Below are positions 31,200-39,386 of a DNA stretch of 45,543 nt, piece by piece. Made by a program: the position numbers and the translations under genes. The stretch's first letter is position 1; every line of letters begins with the position of its first letter. The DNA comes from Gammaproteobacteria bacterium (GTDB taxonomy: Bacteria > Pseudomonadota > Gammaproteobacteria > Steroidobacterales > Rariloculaceae), in contig DASVDR010000048.1 of assembly GCA_036381015.1 (NCBI GenBank), positions 1 through 45,543 of the forward strand, in the 5' to 3' direction. The notes beneath the pieces were generated by a model that saw only the letters and a list, made by a program, of their open reading frames with translations, was not told the origin of the DNA and searched no databases.

Positions 31200-34100
31200 A
31201 TGCCGCGCCGCATGCTGGCCGTGCTGGGCTGCGCGCTGTCCGCGGCAGCGCACGCGCAGAGCGTGCACGTCGCGTATCTCTTCTCGGACGGGCAGATGCC
31301 CGCGACGCTCAGGGCGTACAAGGATCTGCTCGAGGAACGGCCGGACCTGCGCGGTGCGATCGATCTCACGTTCCTGACGGAATCCGTATTCGACGACGTC
31401 GATCCGCGCGAGCTCGCCGATGCCGACGTGCTCGTTTTCGACGTGATGAATCAGCAGATGCTGGACCGCTTCGATACCGAGCACGGCATGAACCTGCTGG
31501 CCGAGGTCCAGGACGGCGGCGAAGTGATCGCCGTCGGCGAGGGCCTGCTGCCGAAGGAGAACTACGTCGCCCAGGGGCTCGTATGGGACGAGCGCGCACG
31601 CGCGTTCTGGGAGCATTCCGGCGCCGGTAACCAGCTCGGCCTGCTGAAGTACGCGCTGTCTGTCGCCGGCATGGAAGGCCTGCGGATCCCCGACCCGCAG
31701 CCGAGCCTCGAATTCGGCTACTACTACCCGACGGGCGACGAGGAGGGCGGCCGCGTATTCGCGACGTGGGAGGAATTCGACGCGTGGCGCCGCAGCGCCG
31801 GCAAAGTGCGTCCGGGCGCGCCGACCGTCGCGATCGGCTTCTTCAAGTCGAACTTTTACTCGGGCGACATGGCCGTCGTCGACGCGCTCGTCGCCGAGAT
31901 CGAGCGCCAGGGCGGGCAAGCGGTTCCGTACTTCGGGTATCCCGGGAGCGTCGCGTCGGAGCGCCTGCTGCTCGACGAAGCCGGCCGGCCGCGCGCCGAC
32001 GTCTCGCTCACGTTCCTGTTCCGCTTCGCCGACTTCGAGTCGGCCAAGTCGCTCGAGCGGCTCGACATCCCGTTCCTGAACCTCGTCACGCTGTACGGGC
32101 GGAGCGAGCAGCAGTGGCGGGAGTCGAAGACGGGGCTGTCGATGTTCGAGGGGACGTTTCAGGTGGCGGTGCCCGAGCTCGCGGGGCTGATCGCGCCAAC
32201 GGTCGTCGGCAGCCGCGAGAAGATCCTCGACATCGAGTCGGGGCTCTCGATCGTGCAGAGCCGCCCGATCGTGGCGCGCATCGCCATGGCCGTGCGCCGC
32301 GGGCTGCGCTACGCGGCGCTGCGCGACAAGCCGAATGCCGAGAAGCGCGTGGCGCTGCTCTACTACAACTACCCGCCGGGCAAGGCGAACATCGGCGCGA
32401 GCTACCTGAACGTCGAGGAGTCGCTCGCGAACATCCTGAAGCGGCTCGCAGCCGAAGGCTACGACCTCGGCGGCGCGGATCTCTCGGCCGAGGCGGTGCT
32501 CGAGGACATTCTCGAGAAGGCCCGCAACGTCGGCGGCTATGCGCCGGGAGAGCTCGAGGAGATGGTCGCCGCGGGTGACGCGGTGCTCGTCCCGATCGCC
32601 GAGTACGAGCAATGGCTCGGCGAGATGGCTCCGGAGCTCAGGGAGAAGATCGTCGCGGACTGGGGCGAGCCCGAGGACGCGAAGCTGATGGCGGTGGACG
32701 GGCCCGGCGGCAAGAGCCTCGTGATTCCGCGCGTGCGCTACGGCAACGTCGTGCTGCTCCCGCAGCCGGCGCGCGGGTGGGGCGAGGATCTGGAGAAGCT
32801 CTACCACGCCGACGACCTCGCGCCGCATCATCAATACGTCGCCGCTTACGAATGGCTGAAGCGCGAGCTCGGGGCCGACGCTGTGGTGCACGTCGGCACG
32901 CACGGCACGCTCGAGTGGCTGGACGGCAAGGACGTGGGCCAGACGAGCGCCGATGCCTCGGACGCGCTGATCGGCGATTTGCCGGATCTCTACATCTACA
33001 ACGTCGACGTCGTCGGCGAAGGGCTCGTCGCGCGGCGGCGCGGCCTCGCGGCGCTGATCGACCACATGGTCCCGCCGTTCACGAAGGGCGGGCTGTACGC
33101 GGATCTCGCCGTGCTCAGCGAGCGCATCAACGACTACGATGCGAACCTGCACAAGAACCCGCAGCTCGCCGAGGCCTACGCGGAGCAGGTTCGCGAGCAG
33201 GTGATCGAGCTCGGTATCGCGAAGGATTTGAGCCTCGATCTCGAGGCGCCCGGAAGCCTCGATCACGATACCGTGCATCGCATTCAGTCCTACATGCTCG
33301 ACCTCGAGCGGCAGAACATTCCTTACGGTCTGCACGCATTCGGCCGGCTGCCCGAGAAGGCCGCTCGGGAGAGCACGGTTGAGGCGATCGTGAGCGCCGA
33401 CCGCAGCCTCCTGCCGAACGACGCGAAGGTGCTCGCGGAGGACATGGACCGGCGCATCGTGGCTTCGGCGTCCCGAGAGCTCGACAACCTCATGGCGGCG
33501 CTCGACGGCGGGTTCGTCCCGGTCGGGAGCGGCGGCGAGCCGATCCGCAACCCGGACGCGTATCCCACCGGCAAGAACTTCTACGGCATCGATCCCGAGA
33601 AAGTTCCGAAGCCCGCGGCCTGGGAGCTCGGCGTGAAGCTCGCGGACGAGATGCTGGCCGAGCATCTCGAGAAGCACGGCCGCTACCCGGAGAAGGTGTC
33701 GTTCGTGATCTGGGGCGACGAGACGATGCGCCACGAAGGCATCGTCGAGTCGCAGATCTTCCATCTGCTCGGCACGCGGCCCGTGTGGGACGAGCGCGGC
33801 AAGGTGGTCGACGTCGAGGTCGTGCCTCGCGCCGAGCTCGGGCGACCGCGCGTCGACATCGTGATCGCGAGCGCGGCGGAAGGCATGTTCAACAACGTCA
33901 CGCTGCTGATGGACGAGGCCGTGCAGAAGGTCAAGGCCATCGAGGAAGCCGACAACTACGTGCGCCGCCACTATCTCGCCACGCGCGCGGCGCTGATCGA
34001 GCGAGGCTACAGCGAGGAGGATGCCGACCGGCGGGCCGGCGTGCGCATCTTCGACGAGCCGCCCGGCGTCTACAACCTGAACACCTCGAACATCGTCGGC

Positions 34101-35183
34101 GCGAGCGGCACGTGGGAATCGGACCGGGGCATCGGCGATGACTACCTCCAGAAGATGGGGCACGGCTTCGGCAACGGCTTCTGGGGCGAGCCGATGGAGG
34201 ACGTGTTCCGCATGGCGCTCTCCGGCACGGAGAAGGTCGTGCACTCGAGCTCCACGATGCTCTACGGCACGCTCGACAACGACGACTTCTACATGTACAC
34301 GGGCGGCCTCGCGAGCGCGATTCGCAATCTGGACGGCGAGGACCCGGAGATCGTCATCACGAACACACGAGACCCGGCGAATCCGGAGATGACCTCGATC
34401 GACGAGTTCATCGGCAGCGAGTTCCGTTCCCGCTATGTGAATCCGAACTGGATTCGGGGCATGCAGAAGGAGGGCTACGCGGGCGCGGGCGAGATGCGGG
34501 CGTTCGTCGAGTACTTGTGGGGGTGGGACGCGACGGTCACCGACGCCGTGGACGACGCGATGTGGCAGGAGACGTTCTCGGTCTACGTCGAGGACAAGCA
34601 CGATCTCGGCATGAAGGAGTTCTTCGAGTCCGAGTCGCCGTTCGCGTATCAGGACATCACCGCGCGGATGATCGAGACGGTCCGCAAGGGCTATTGGCAA
34701 GCGGACGACGAGACGCTCGCGACGCTCCTCCGCGAGTACGTCGAGAGTGTCAACGAGCACGGCGTCGGCTGCTCCGAGCTCACGTGCGGCAATCCGCTGC
34801 TCCTCGAGTACGTCGTGGAGCAGGCCCTCGACGCGGGCGTGCCGGCGCCCGACGTCGAAGCCTTCGTCGACGCGGTCGAGGAGGCCGTCGGTGCTCCGAT
34901 CGCCGAGCTTGCGGCCGAGATGACCGAGTTCATCCGGCGGAACGAGGCGCAGATCGCGACGCGGGCGGTGCCCGGGCCCGAGGCGGTGCCCGAGCCGAGC
35001 GTCGAGACGGCCGAGCTCGAAGGCTATCTGATGCGCAACGTCGAGAGGGCTCCGGTGGAGCCGCAGCCGGCTTCGCCCGCGACGTCCGAATCGCCCGCCG
35101 GCCTCGACGCCGCGAGGCTCGCGGCCGCGTTCGCGATCCTCGCGGTTCTCCTCGCGTGGCGCCTGCGGCATCGATCGGCATGA
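31200..35183 (+). CDS. Periplasmic, membrane-anchored CobN/ChlH-like chelatase (HmuS-like)
   Basis: 1327 residues, the size of CobN or ChlH. An N-terminal signal peptide (MPRRMLAVLGCALSAAAHAQS) and a C-terminal helix (AAFAILAVLLAWRLRHRS) place the body in the periplasm, whereas normal CobN is cytoplasmic. Family motifs are YYNYPPGKANIGASYL, HVGTHGTLEWLDGKDVG, IGDLPDLYIYNVD, WGDETMRHEG, LGRPRVDIVIASAAEGMFNN, NLNTSNIVGASGTWESDR, YTGGLASAIRNLDGEDP and a late GCSELTCGNPLL. No CobS/CobT or ChlI/ChlD AAA+ partner is present. HmuS, the closest functional model, is reported to remove iron from haem. Insertion or removal of metal from a tetrapyrrole in the periplasm is my inference; the exact ligand is unknown. 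Confidence 0.85.
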   Translation: MPRRMLAVLGCALSAAAHAQSVHVAYLFSDGQMPATLRAYKDLLEERPDLRGAIDLTFLTESVFDDVDPRELADADVLVFDVMNQQMLDRFDTEHGMNLLAEVQDGGEVIAVGEGLLPKENYVAQGLVWDERARAFWEHSGAGNQLGLLKYALSVAGMEGLRIPDPQPSLEFGYYYPTGDEEGGRVFATWEEFDAWRRSAGKVRPGAPTVAIGFFKSNFYSGDMAVVDALVAEIERQGGQAVPYFGYPGSVASERLLLDEAGRPRADVSLTFLFRFADFESAKSLERLDIPFLNLVTLYGRSEQQWRESKTGLSMFEGTFQVAVPELAGLIAPTVVGSREKILDIESGLSIVQSRPIVARIAMAVRRGLRYAALRDKPNAEKRVALLYYNYPPGKANIGASYLNVEESLANILKRLAAEGYDLGGADLSAEAVLEDILEKARNVGGYAPGELEEMVAAGDAVLVPIAEYEQWLGEMAPELREKIVADWGEPEDAKLMAVDGPGGKSLVIPRVRYGNVVLLPQPARGWGEDLEKLYHADDLAPHHQYVAAYEWLKRELGADAVVHVGTHGTLEWLDGKDVGQTSADASDALIGDLPDLYIYNVDVVGEGLVARRRGLAALIDHMVPPFTKGGLYADLAVLSERINDYDANLHKNPQLAEAYAEQVREQVIELGIAKDLSLDLEAPGSLDHDTVHRIQSYMLDLERQNIPYGLHAFGRLPEKAARESTVEAIVSADRSLLPNDAKVLAEDMDRRIVASASRELDNLMAALDGGFVPVGSGGEPIRNPDAYPTGKNFYGIDPEKVPKPAAWELGVKLADEMLAEHLEKHGRYPEKVSFVIWGDETMRHEGIVESQIFHLLGTRPVWDERGKVVDVEVVPRAELGRPRVDIVIASAAEGMFNNVTLLMDEAVQKVKAIEEADNYVRRHYLATRAALIERGYSEEDADRRAGVRIFDEPPGVYNLNTSNIVGASGTWESDRGIGDDYLQKMGHGFGNGFWGEPMEDVFRMALSGTEKVVHSSSTMLYGTLDNDDFYMYTGGLASAIRNLDGEDPEIVITNTRDPANPEMTSIDEFIGSEFRSRYVNPNWIRGMQKEGYAGAGEMRAFVEYLWGWDATVTDAVDDAMWQETFSVYVEDKHDLGMKEFFESESPFAYQDITARMIETVRKGYWQADDETLATLLREYVESVNEHGVGCSELTCGNPLLLEYVVEQALDAGVPAPDVEAFVDAVEEAVGAPIAELAAEMTEFIRRNEAQIATRAVPGPEAVPEPSVETAELEGYLMRNVERAPVEPQPASPATSESPAGLDAARLAAAFAILAVLLAWRLRHRSA

Positions 35184-36331
35184 CGCGCGCGGCCGCGGCC
35201 GCGGCATGCGTCGCCGTCCTCGCCGGCGCCTGCACGGAACGCGGCCCGCAACAAATCAGCGACAGCGGTTTCGGCGCGTTCGAGGCGAGCCTCGCCGTCG
35301 GGCCGCGCCGCCTCGGCATCGCGTGGTACGACACGCGCGACGGCAACGCCGAGATCTACCTGCGGATCGTCGACGCCCGGACGTTGAAGGAAGCGGCCGA
35401 GCTCAGGCTGACGCGCACGGCGGACGCCTCCTATGAAGCCGACGTCGCGGCCATCGGGGACGCGTTCGCGGTCGCGTGGTACGAGAAGTCCGCGGAGGAC
35501 GGCACGCGAGGTGCGCGCCTCGGGCTCTGGAGCGATGCGGGCGTCGGCCTGTGGGCGCGGCCGATCTCGTCCGCGCCGAGCCGCAACCCGGTCCTCGCGG
35601 TGCGCGGCGACGCCATGTTCTCCGCGTGGATCGAAGCCGACGGGCAGGGCGGGGAAGCCGTCTGGGCCGCGTGGTGGAGCCGCTCCGGCGAGCGTCTCGG
35701 CGAGCCGATTCGCGTCGGGCCCGCGAGCGCGACCACGTGGAACCTCAATGCTGCCGTCGACGCCGAGGGGCGGGCGTTCGTCGTCTACGACGCGCAGGCC
35801 GGCACTCGCGCCGAGGAGATCCTTCTCGCGCGGGTCGTCGACGACGGCGGCGCGTCGTTGATGCGGCTCACGGCCGATGACGGTTACCGCTCGAAGTACC
35901 CGGATATCGCGTTCGGCGCGGACGGCACGGCGGCGATCACGTGGTTCGACGAGCGGGACGGCAACACCGAGGTGTATTTCTACGCCGGCGCGCTCGGGCC
36001 CGACCCTGCGATCGAGCGCGCCGCGCGGCGCGTGACGCAGACCACGGGCGATTCGATCGGCGCCTACGTCGCGAGCAACGGATCGACATACGGCCTCGTC
36101 TGGTCGGACGACACGGCCGGCGCCTACGACGTGTTCTTCCAGGCGTTCGACGCGGCCGGCGTTCCGCTGAGCTCGATCAGGCGGGTATCGAGCACCGCCG
36201 CCCAGTCGCTGATTCCGTCGATCGGCGCGCTCGGCGAGCGGTTCGCGGTCGCGTGGAACGAGATCGAGGCGGCGAGCCTGGGCCACGGCGCCGCGCAGCG
36301 CTCGGAGGTGCTGCTCGCCGTCGTGCCGTGA
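35180..36331 (+). CDS. Beta-propeller lipoprotein coupled to the chelatase
   Basis: 383 residues. The ATG overlaps the chelatase stop (ATGA), so it is translationally coupled. A lipobox (VLAGAC, Cys18) ends a short signal peptide, so it is a lipoprotein of the periplasm or outer membrane. The rest is a repeated beta-propeller resembling sialidase-like or Asp-box folds, with units such as GIAWYDTRDGNAEIYLRI, FAVAWYEKSAEDGTRG, AITWFDERDGNTEVYFYA and YGLVWSDDTAGAYDVFFQAF. No catalytic residues are recognised. By operon position it could be the surface or periplasmic ligand-binding partner, a role held by HmuY in Bacteroidetes, although HmuY itself is unrelated. Confidence 0.75.
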   Translation: MTRAAAAAACVAVLAGACTERGPQQISDSGFGAFEASLAVGPRRLGIAWYDTRDGNAEIYLRIVDARTLKEAAELRLTRTADASYEADVAAIGDAFAVAWYEKSAEDGTRGARLGLWSDAGVGLWARPISSAPSRNPVLAVRGDAMFSAWIEADGQGGEAVWAAWWSRSGERLGEPIRVGPASATTWNLNAAVDAEGRAFVVYDAQAGTRAEEILLARVVDDGGASLMRLTADDGYRSKYPDIAFGADGTAAITWFDERDGNTEVYFYAGALGPDPAIERAARRVTQTTGDSIGAYVASNGSTYGLVWSDDTAGAYDVFFQAFDAAGVPLSSIRRVSSTAAQSLIPSIGALGERFAVAWNEIEAASLGHGAAQRSEVLLAVVP

Positions 36332-36388
36332 GCTTAGGCTTGCGAACCTGCGGCTCGTGCCCGAGAAGCGCGTTGGATTCTCCGTTTG

Positions 36389-36409
36389 GCCCGGCACGGA
36401 TTGCCGGGC
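36389..36409 (+). terminator. Hairpin after the receptor/chelatase operon
   Basis: GCCCGGCA (36389-36396), loop of 5, TGCCGGGC (36402-36409), followed by a short TATTCT. An 8-bp perfect stem, 58 bp after the lipoprotein stop; likely a terminator of the operon. Confidence 0.5.
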
Positions 36410-36494
36410 TATTCTGGGCGCGTCCGCGTCCGCGTCCGACCGTCCGTCGTGATCGTCACCGGAGCGTGACGCCCGCAACCCGAAGGGGAGCAAC

Positions 36495-36932
36495 ATGAAC
36501 GCGCAGACTACTCGGAAAGGCAGCTGCTTCTGCGGCGACGTGGAAGTCACCGTCACCGGCGATCCGGTGGCGATGGGCTACTGTCATTGCGAATCGTGCC
36601 GGCACTGGTCCGCGGGGCCGGTCAACGCCTTCAGCTTGTGGAAGCCCGAGGCCGTCGCCGTCACACGCGGCGCCGATAAGCTCGGAAGCTACAGCAAGAC
36701 GCCGCAGAGCATCCGCAAGTGGTGCAAGACGTGCGGCGGTCACGTGCTGACGGAGCATCCGACGCTCGGCGTCACGGACGTGTATGCGGCCGTGCTGCCC
36801 GATCTCGAGTTCAAGCCGGCGTTGCACGTGTTCTATCGCGAGACCGTGCTGCCGATGAAGGACGGCTTGACGAAGATGAAAGACCTGCCGGCCGAGTTCG
36901 GCGGCTCCGGAGAGACGATGCCGGCCGACTGA
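36495..36932 (+). CDS. GFA/CENP-V family zinc protein
   Basis: 145 residues; AAGGGGAG precedes the start. It has the Mss4-like beta fold of the glutathione-dependent formaldehyde-activating enzyme family. Cysteines expected to bind two zinc ions are in GSCFCGDVEV, YCHCESCRHWS and KWCKTCGGHV. Most members are not shown to be formaldehyde enzymes, so the role is open. It stands alone between the operon terminator and the convergent oxygenase gene. Confidence 0.92.
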   Translation: MNAQTTRKGSCFCGDVEVTVTGDPVAMGYCHCESCRHWSAGPVNAFSLWKPEAVAVTRGADKLGSYSKTPQSIRKWCKTCGGHVLTEHPTLGVTDVYAAVLPDLEFKPALHVFYRETVLPMKDGLTKMKDLPAEFGGSGETMPAD

Positions 36933-36947
36933 GCGGGCAATCTTCGT

Positions 36948-37847
36948 TCAAGCGGCTTGCGCGGACCGCGCGCGGTGCTCCAGCTGCCGGGCGGCTTTCC
37001 ACTTCGCGGCGCGGTCCGGAAGCGAGCGGCGCAGCCGGCGCAGCGCGCGGACGACGAGCGCGAGCGCGCGTTCGTCCCTCGGCGTCCACTCGAAGCCGTA
37101 TTCCCGGCGCACGTGCTCGGGTAGCGTCCCGAGCGTCAGCAGCCTGTTCATCGCCGTGCCGGGCGCGCCGAGCAGACCGAACGGCGGCGACAGGATCGCG
37201 GCCGCGAGCACGCGCGCCTGCTCGCTCACCGTGATGCGGCCGGAGGCGTACATCTCGTCCAAATACGCTTGGAGCGCCGCCCACGAGCGCGGCACGTCGC
37301 GCTCGCGGGCATGCAGCGCGATCGCGACGGCCGCCGCCTGCTCGCAGTAGACGTCGCGCTCGCGCGGCGTCAGCGGCGCGACGAGCATCTCGTAGAACAT
37401 CGGCACCGATTCGATCAGCGTGGCGTGCACCCACAGGACGAGATCCGGATCCTCCGCGGAGTAGGGCGTGCCGGCCGGGAACGGGCCGACGTCGGCCGGC
37501 AGCTTGCCGTTGACGCGGCAGTGAATCGCGAGAATCGCCTTGATCGCGCGGTCGTGATCCGCTTCGGTCCCGAAGGTGAGCGCAAGCATCGCGTGCACCG
37601 TGTGCCGCAGCCGCTGCACGGCCGCGGAAGGTTTCGTGCGGAAGCCGCTGTGCTCGTCGATGCCGGCCGCGATCAGCGGATGGGCGAACTGTAGAAGGAT
37701 GGCACGCGACCAGCCGAGCAGCACGAGGCGCTCCGCGTTGACGCGGTGGGAGACGGTGAACGCCTTTTGCGCAAGGCCGCCGGCGAGAGGGAGCTCGTTC
37801 CGATCGCGGCTCGAGTGTGGCCGTGCCGGGTCGTGTGTCGCGGACAT
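36948..37847 (-). CDS. Oxygenase MpaB-family (DUF2236) protein
   Basis: 299 residues, a full-length all-helical DUF2236 protein of the latex-clearing-protein/MpaB family. The helical bundle binds haem b, with conserved segments SRAILLQFAHPLIAAGIDEHSGF, VLWVHATLIESVPMFYEML, HRVNAERLVLLGW and LLGAPGTAMNRLLTLG. Family members are oxygenases, but their substrates are known only for a few. The axial His is probably in the VHATL segment. It is convergent with the GFA gene (15 bp apart). It is the last gene with host-like codon use before the accessory region. Confidence 0.88.
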   Translation of the reverse strand: MSATHDPARPHSSRDRNELPLAGGLAQKAFTVSHRVNAERLVLLGWSRAILLQFAHPLIAAGIDEHSGFRTKPSAAVQRLRHTVHAMLALTFGTEADHDRAIKAILAIHCRVNGKLPADVGPFPAGTPYSAEDPDLVLWVHATLIESVPMFYEMLVAPLTPRERDVYCEQAAAVAIALHARERDVPRSWAALQAYLDEMYASGRITVSEQARVLAAAILSPPFGLLGAPGTAMNRLLTLGTLPEHVRREYGFEWTPRDERALALVVRALRRLRRSLPDRAAKWKAARQLEHRARSAQAA

Positions 37848-38095
37848 GTCGCGCCCCAGTCGTCCTTGAGTGGCGTAGAGCCTTCGTAGATCTTAGCCGA
37901 TGCGGCTGTTTGCCGCCGCACCGGGCGGTAGCCGTTTCGGGCGTCTCGGCGGCCGGCGAGGCGACGGGAGTCACGGCGACTCCGCCGCCGGCGGATTCCG
38001 CAGTTTAGCGATCCCCATTCGCGCCTGTGAGGGAATGCCTCGGAGTGCGACGAACGTCTTCGCAAGTCCAGGCTCTCTTGTCGTACCGTCGCGTG

Positions 38096-39145
38096 ATGGC
38101 GGAGACTGTCCTGACAATCTCCAAATCACGCCTGAGCAGTCTTCAAGGTGAGCTAAAGAGTGCACTCGACCAGACAACCTCGCAGGAGCTGATTGATTGG
38201 GCGGGTCGCTGCGGTCGCGTCGCGGCGGCTTCGACGGTAAGGCGAGGAGTCAACCTGAAGAACCTTGCTATCGGCGTACGTCGCGCAGCCAAGTTCGAGA
38301 TGGACAGGTTGCGCGCTAGCGACTCGGCCGCCTGCTACGCAAAGCAGCGGCCCGCCGAGTTGCTGTCGGCTGCTCGCAGTGCGGTTGCTAACAGTCGTGT
38401 GGTTTGGAAGGCATTACGGAAATACGCAGAGGCGAATCCGAAGGAAGCAGCCATTCGGGCTGGTATGTTCTGCTTCGGGTTCGGCTACGCCTCGGGAGGA
38501 TTGGACGGCGACGGCGGCCTCCCGGATCTAGATTGGGAGCTGCTCGAGGAGCACCGGTCGCTGCTGACGCACTCTATCCTGCCGGGCATCCTGGCTGAGG
38601 TTGTTGTGGCAGGCGTTGTCGACCTCGTGAAGATCATTCACGGCAAACTTCCGAACCCTCATGATCAACTGTGGGATTCGATTCGCGCAGGCTCCGAGGA
38701 GCTGCACATGCTCACCGCCGGCGTCAGTGTTGGGCTTGCATACCATCTTGGCATCGACGCGACCATCGATGGCGGCGGCGCCTACGCCGATTTCCCGACG
38801 GTGGCCCCTCACGAGGCGCACCAAGCCACCGCGGCCACGATGGCTGCGACTGAGGGCATCGACGCGGCGAAGCGCAGGCCTCGGCATCCCAAACCTCGGG
38901 GCTTGCTGGCTGTTTCTCTGATGGGGCACCAAGCGCCAACCGAAGGTGAGCTGTACGACCATCTGGAGCAAACCCTTGATGAGATCGCGTGCAGATCTCA
39001 GCTCTACGCGGCCTGCGGCGAGTGTCGCCGAGTGGTCGCGCTTGATGTTCGCGAACTGATCGAGAGGTTCGGTACGAAGACGACTCTCGGCCAGCTCCGC
39101 TCCCGGCTGAGATGCAGTCAGTGCGGGAAGCGTCCAGCCGAATAA
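38096..39145 (+). CDS. Uncharacterised zinc-ribbon protein with His/Asp motifs
   Basis: 349 residues from ATG 38096; an in-frame GTG at 38027 would extend it by 23. Codon use differs from the host genes. The N-terminal half is helical. The middle has EEHRSLLTHSILPG (His153, His159) and GLAYHLGIDATIDGGG (His217, Asp221), which resemble the metal-binding pattern of YdjM/DUF457-like hydrolases. The C-terminus has a zinc ribbon of two CxxC pairs (CGEC at 307-310, CSQC at 340-343). The function is unknown; it is the first gene of the accessory region, just upstream of the integrase, so cargo of the element is likely. Confidence 0.65.
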   Translation: MAETVLTISKSRLSSLQGELKSALDQTTSQELIDWAGRCGRVAAASTVRRGVNLKNLAIGVRRAAKFEMDRLRASDSAACYAKQRPAELLSAARSAVANSRVVWKALRKYAEANPKEAAIRAGMFCFGFGYASGGLDGDGGLPDLDWELLEEHRSLLTHSILPGILAEVVVAGVVDLVKIIHGKLPNPHDQLWDSIRAGSEELHMLTAGVSVGLAYHLGIDATIDGGGAYADFPTVAPHEAHQATAATMAATEGIDAAKRRPRHPKPRGLLAVSLMGHQAPTEGELYDHLEQTLDEIACRSQLYAACGECRRVVALDVRELIERFGTKTTLGQLRSRLRCSQCGKRPAE

Positions 39146-39213
39146 GGCACCACTTGGTGTGAGTGGTCGTTGGCCAAGCGTTTTTTGGCTGAAAGTTGCC
39201 GTAGTCGAGTGAT

Positions 39214-39227
39214 TGGCGGAGAGGGTG
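39214..39227. other. Possible attachment-site half (tRNA-Ser 3'-end-like)
   Basis: TGGCGGAGAGGGTG equals the reverse complement of a typical tRNA-Ser acceptor 3' end, 160 bp before the integrase. The T-arm that should follow is missing, so this is at best a short remnant of an att core. Confidence 0.2.
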
Positions 39228-39386
39228 TCTGCCCGAATAGGTTCTGTCATTTTCTAGAGTGTTCCACTAAGTTTTTGGTATCAAAAGGCTTTACTGGAAT
39301 AGAGATCCTTTGAATTCCAACGAAAGCTGTGTAAATCTACAAATTTATGTGGGACAATATGTGGGCAGAAAAAGGACAAAACTCCC

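Noticed and set aside
30198-35207. A 1669-residue open frame on the minus strand opposite the CobN-like gene
   Set aside because: It is a shadow of the GC-rich codon pattern of the plus-strand chelatase, which has clear family motifs. The antisense product is Arg-rich with no domain.
39205-39250. A tRNA-Ser gene
   Set aside because: Only an acceptor-like 14-mer matches. No D-arm, anticodon or T-arm could be folded.
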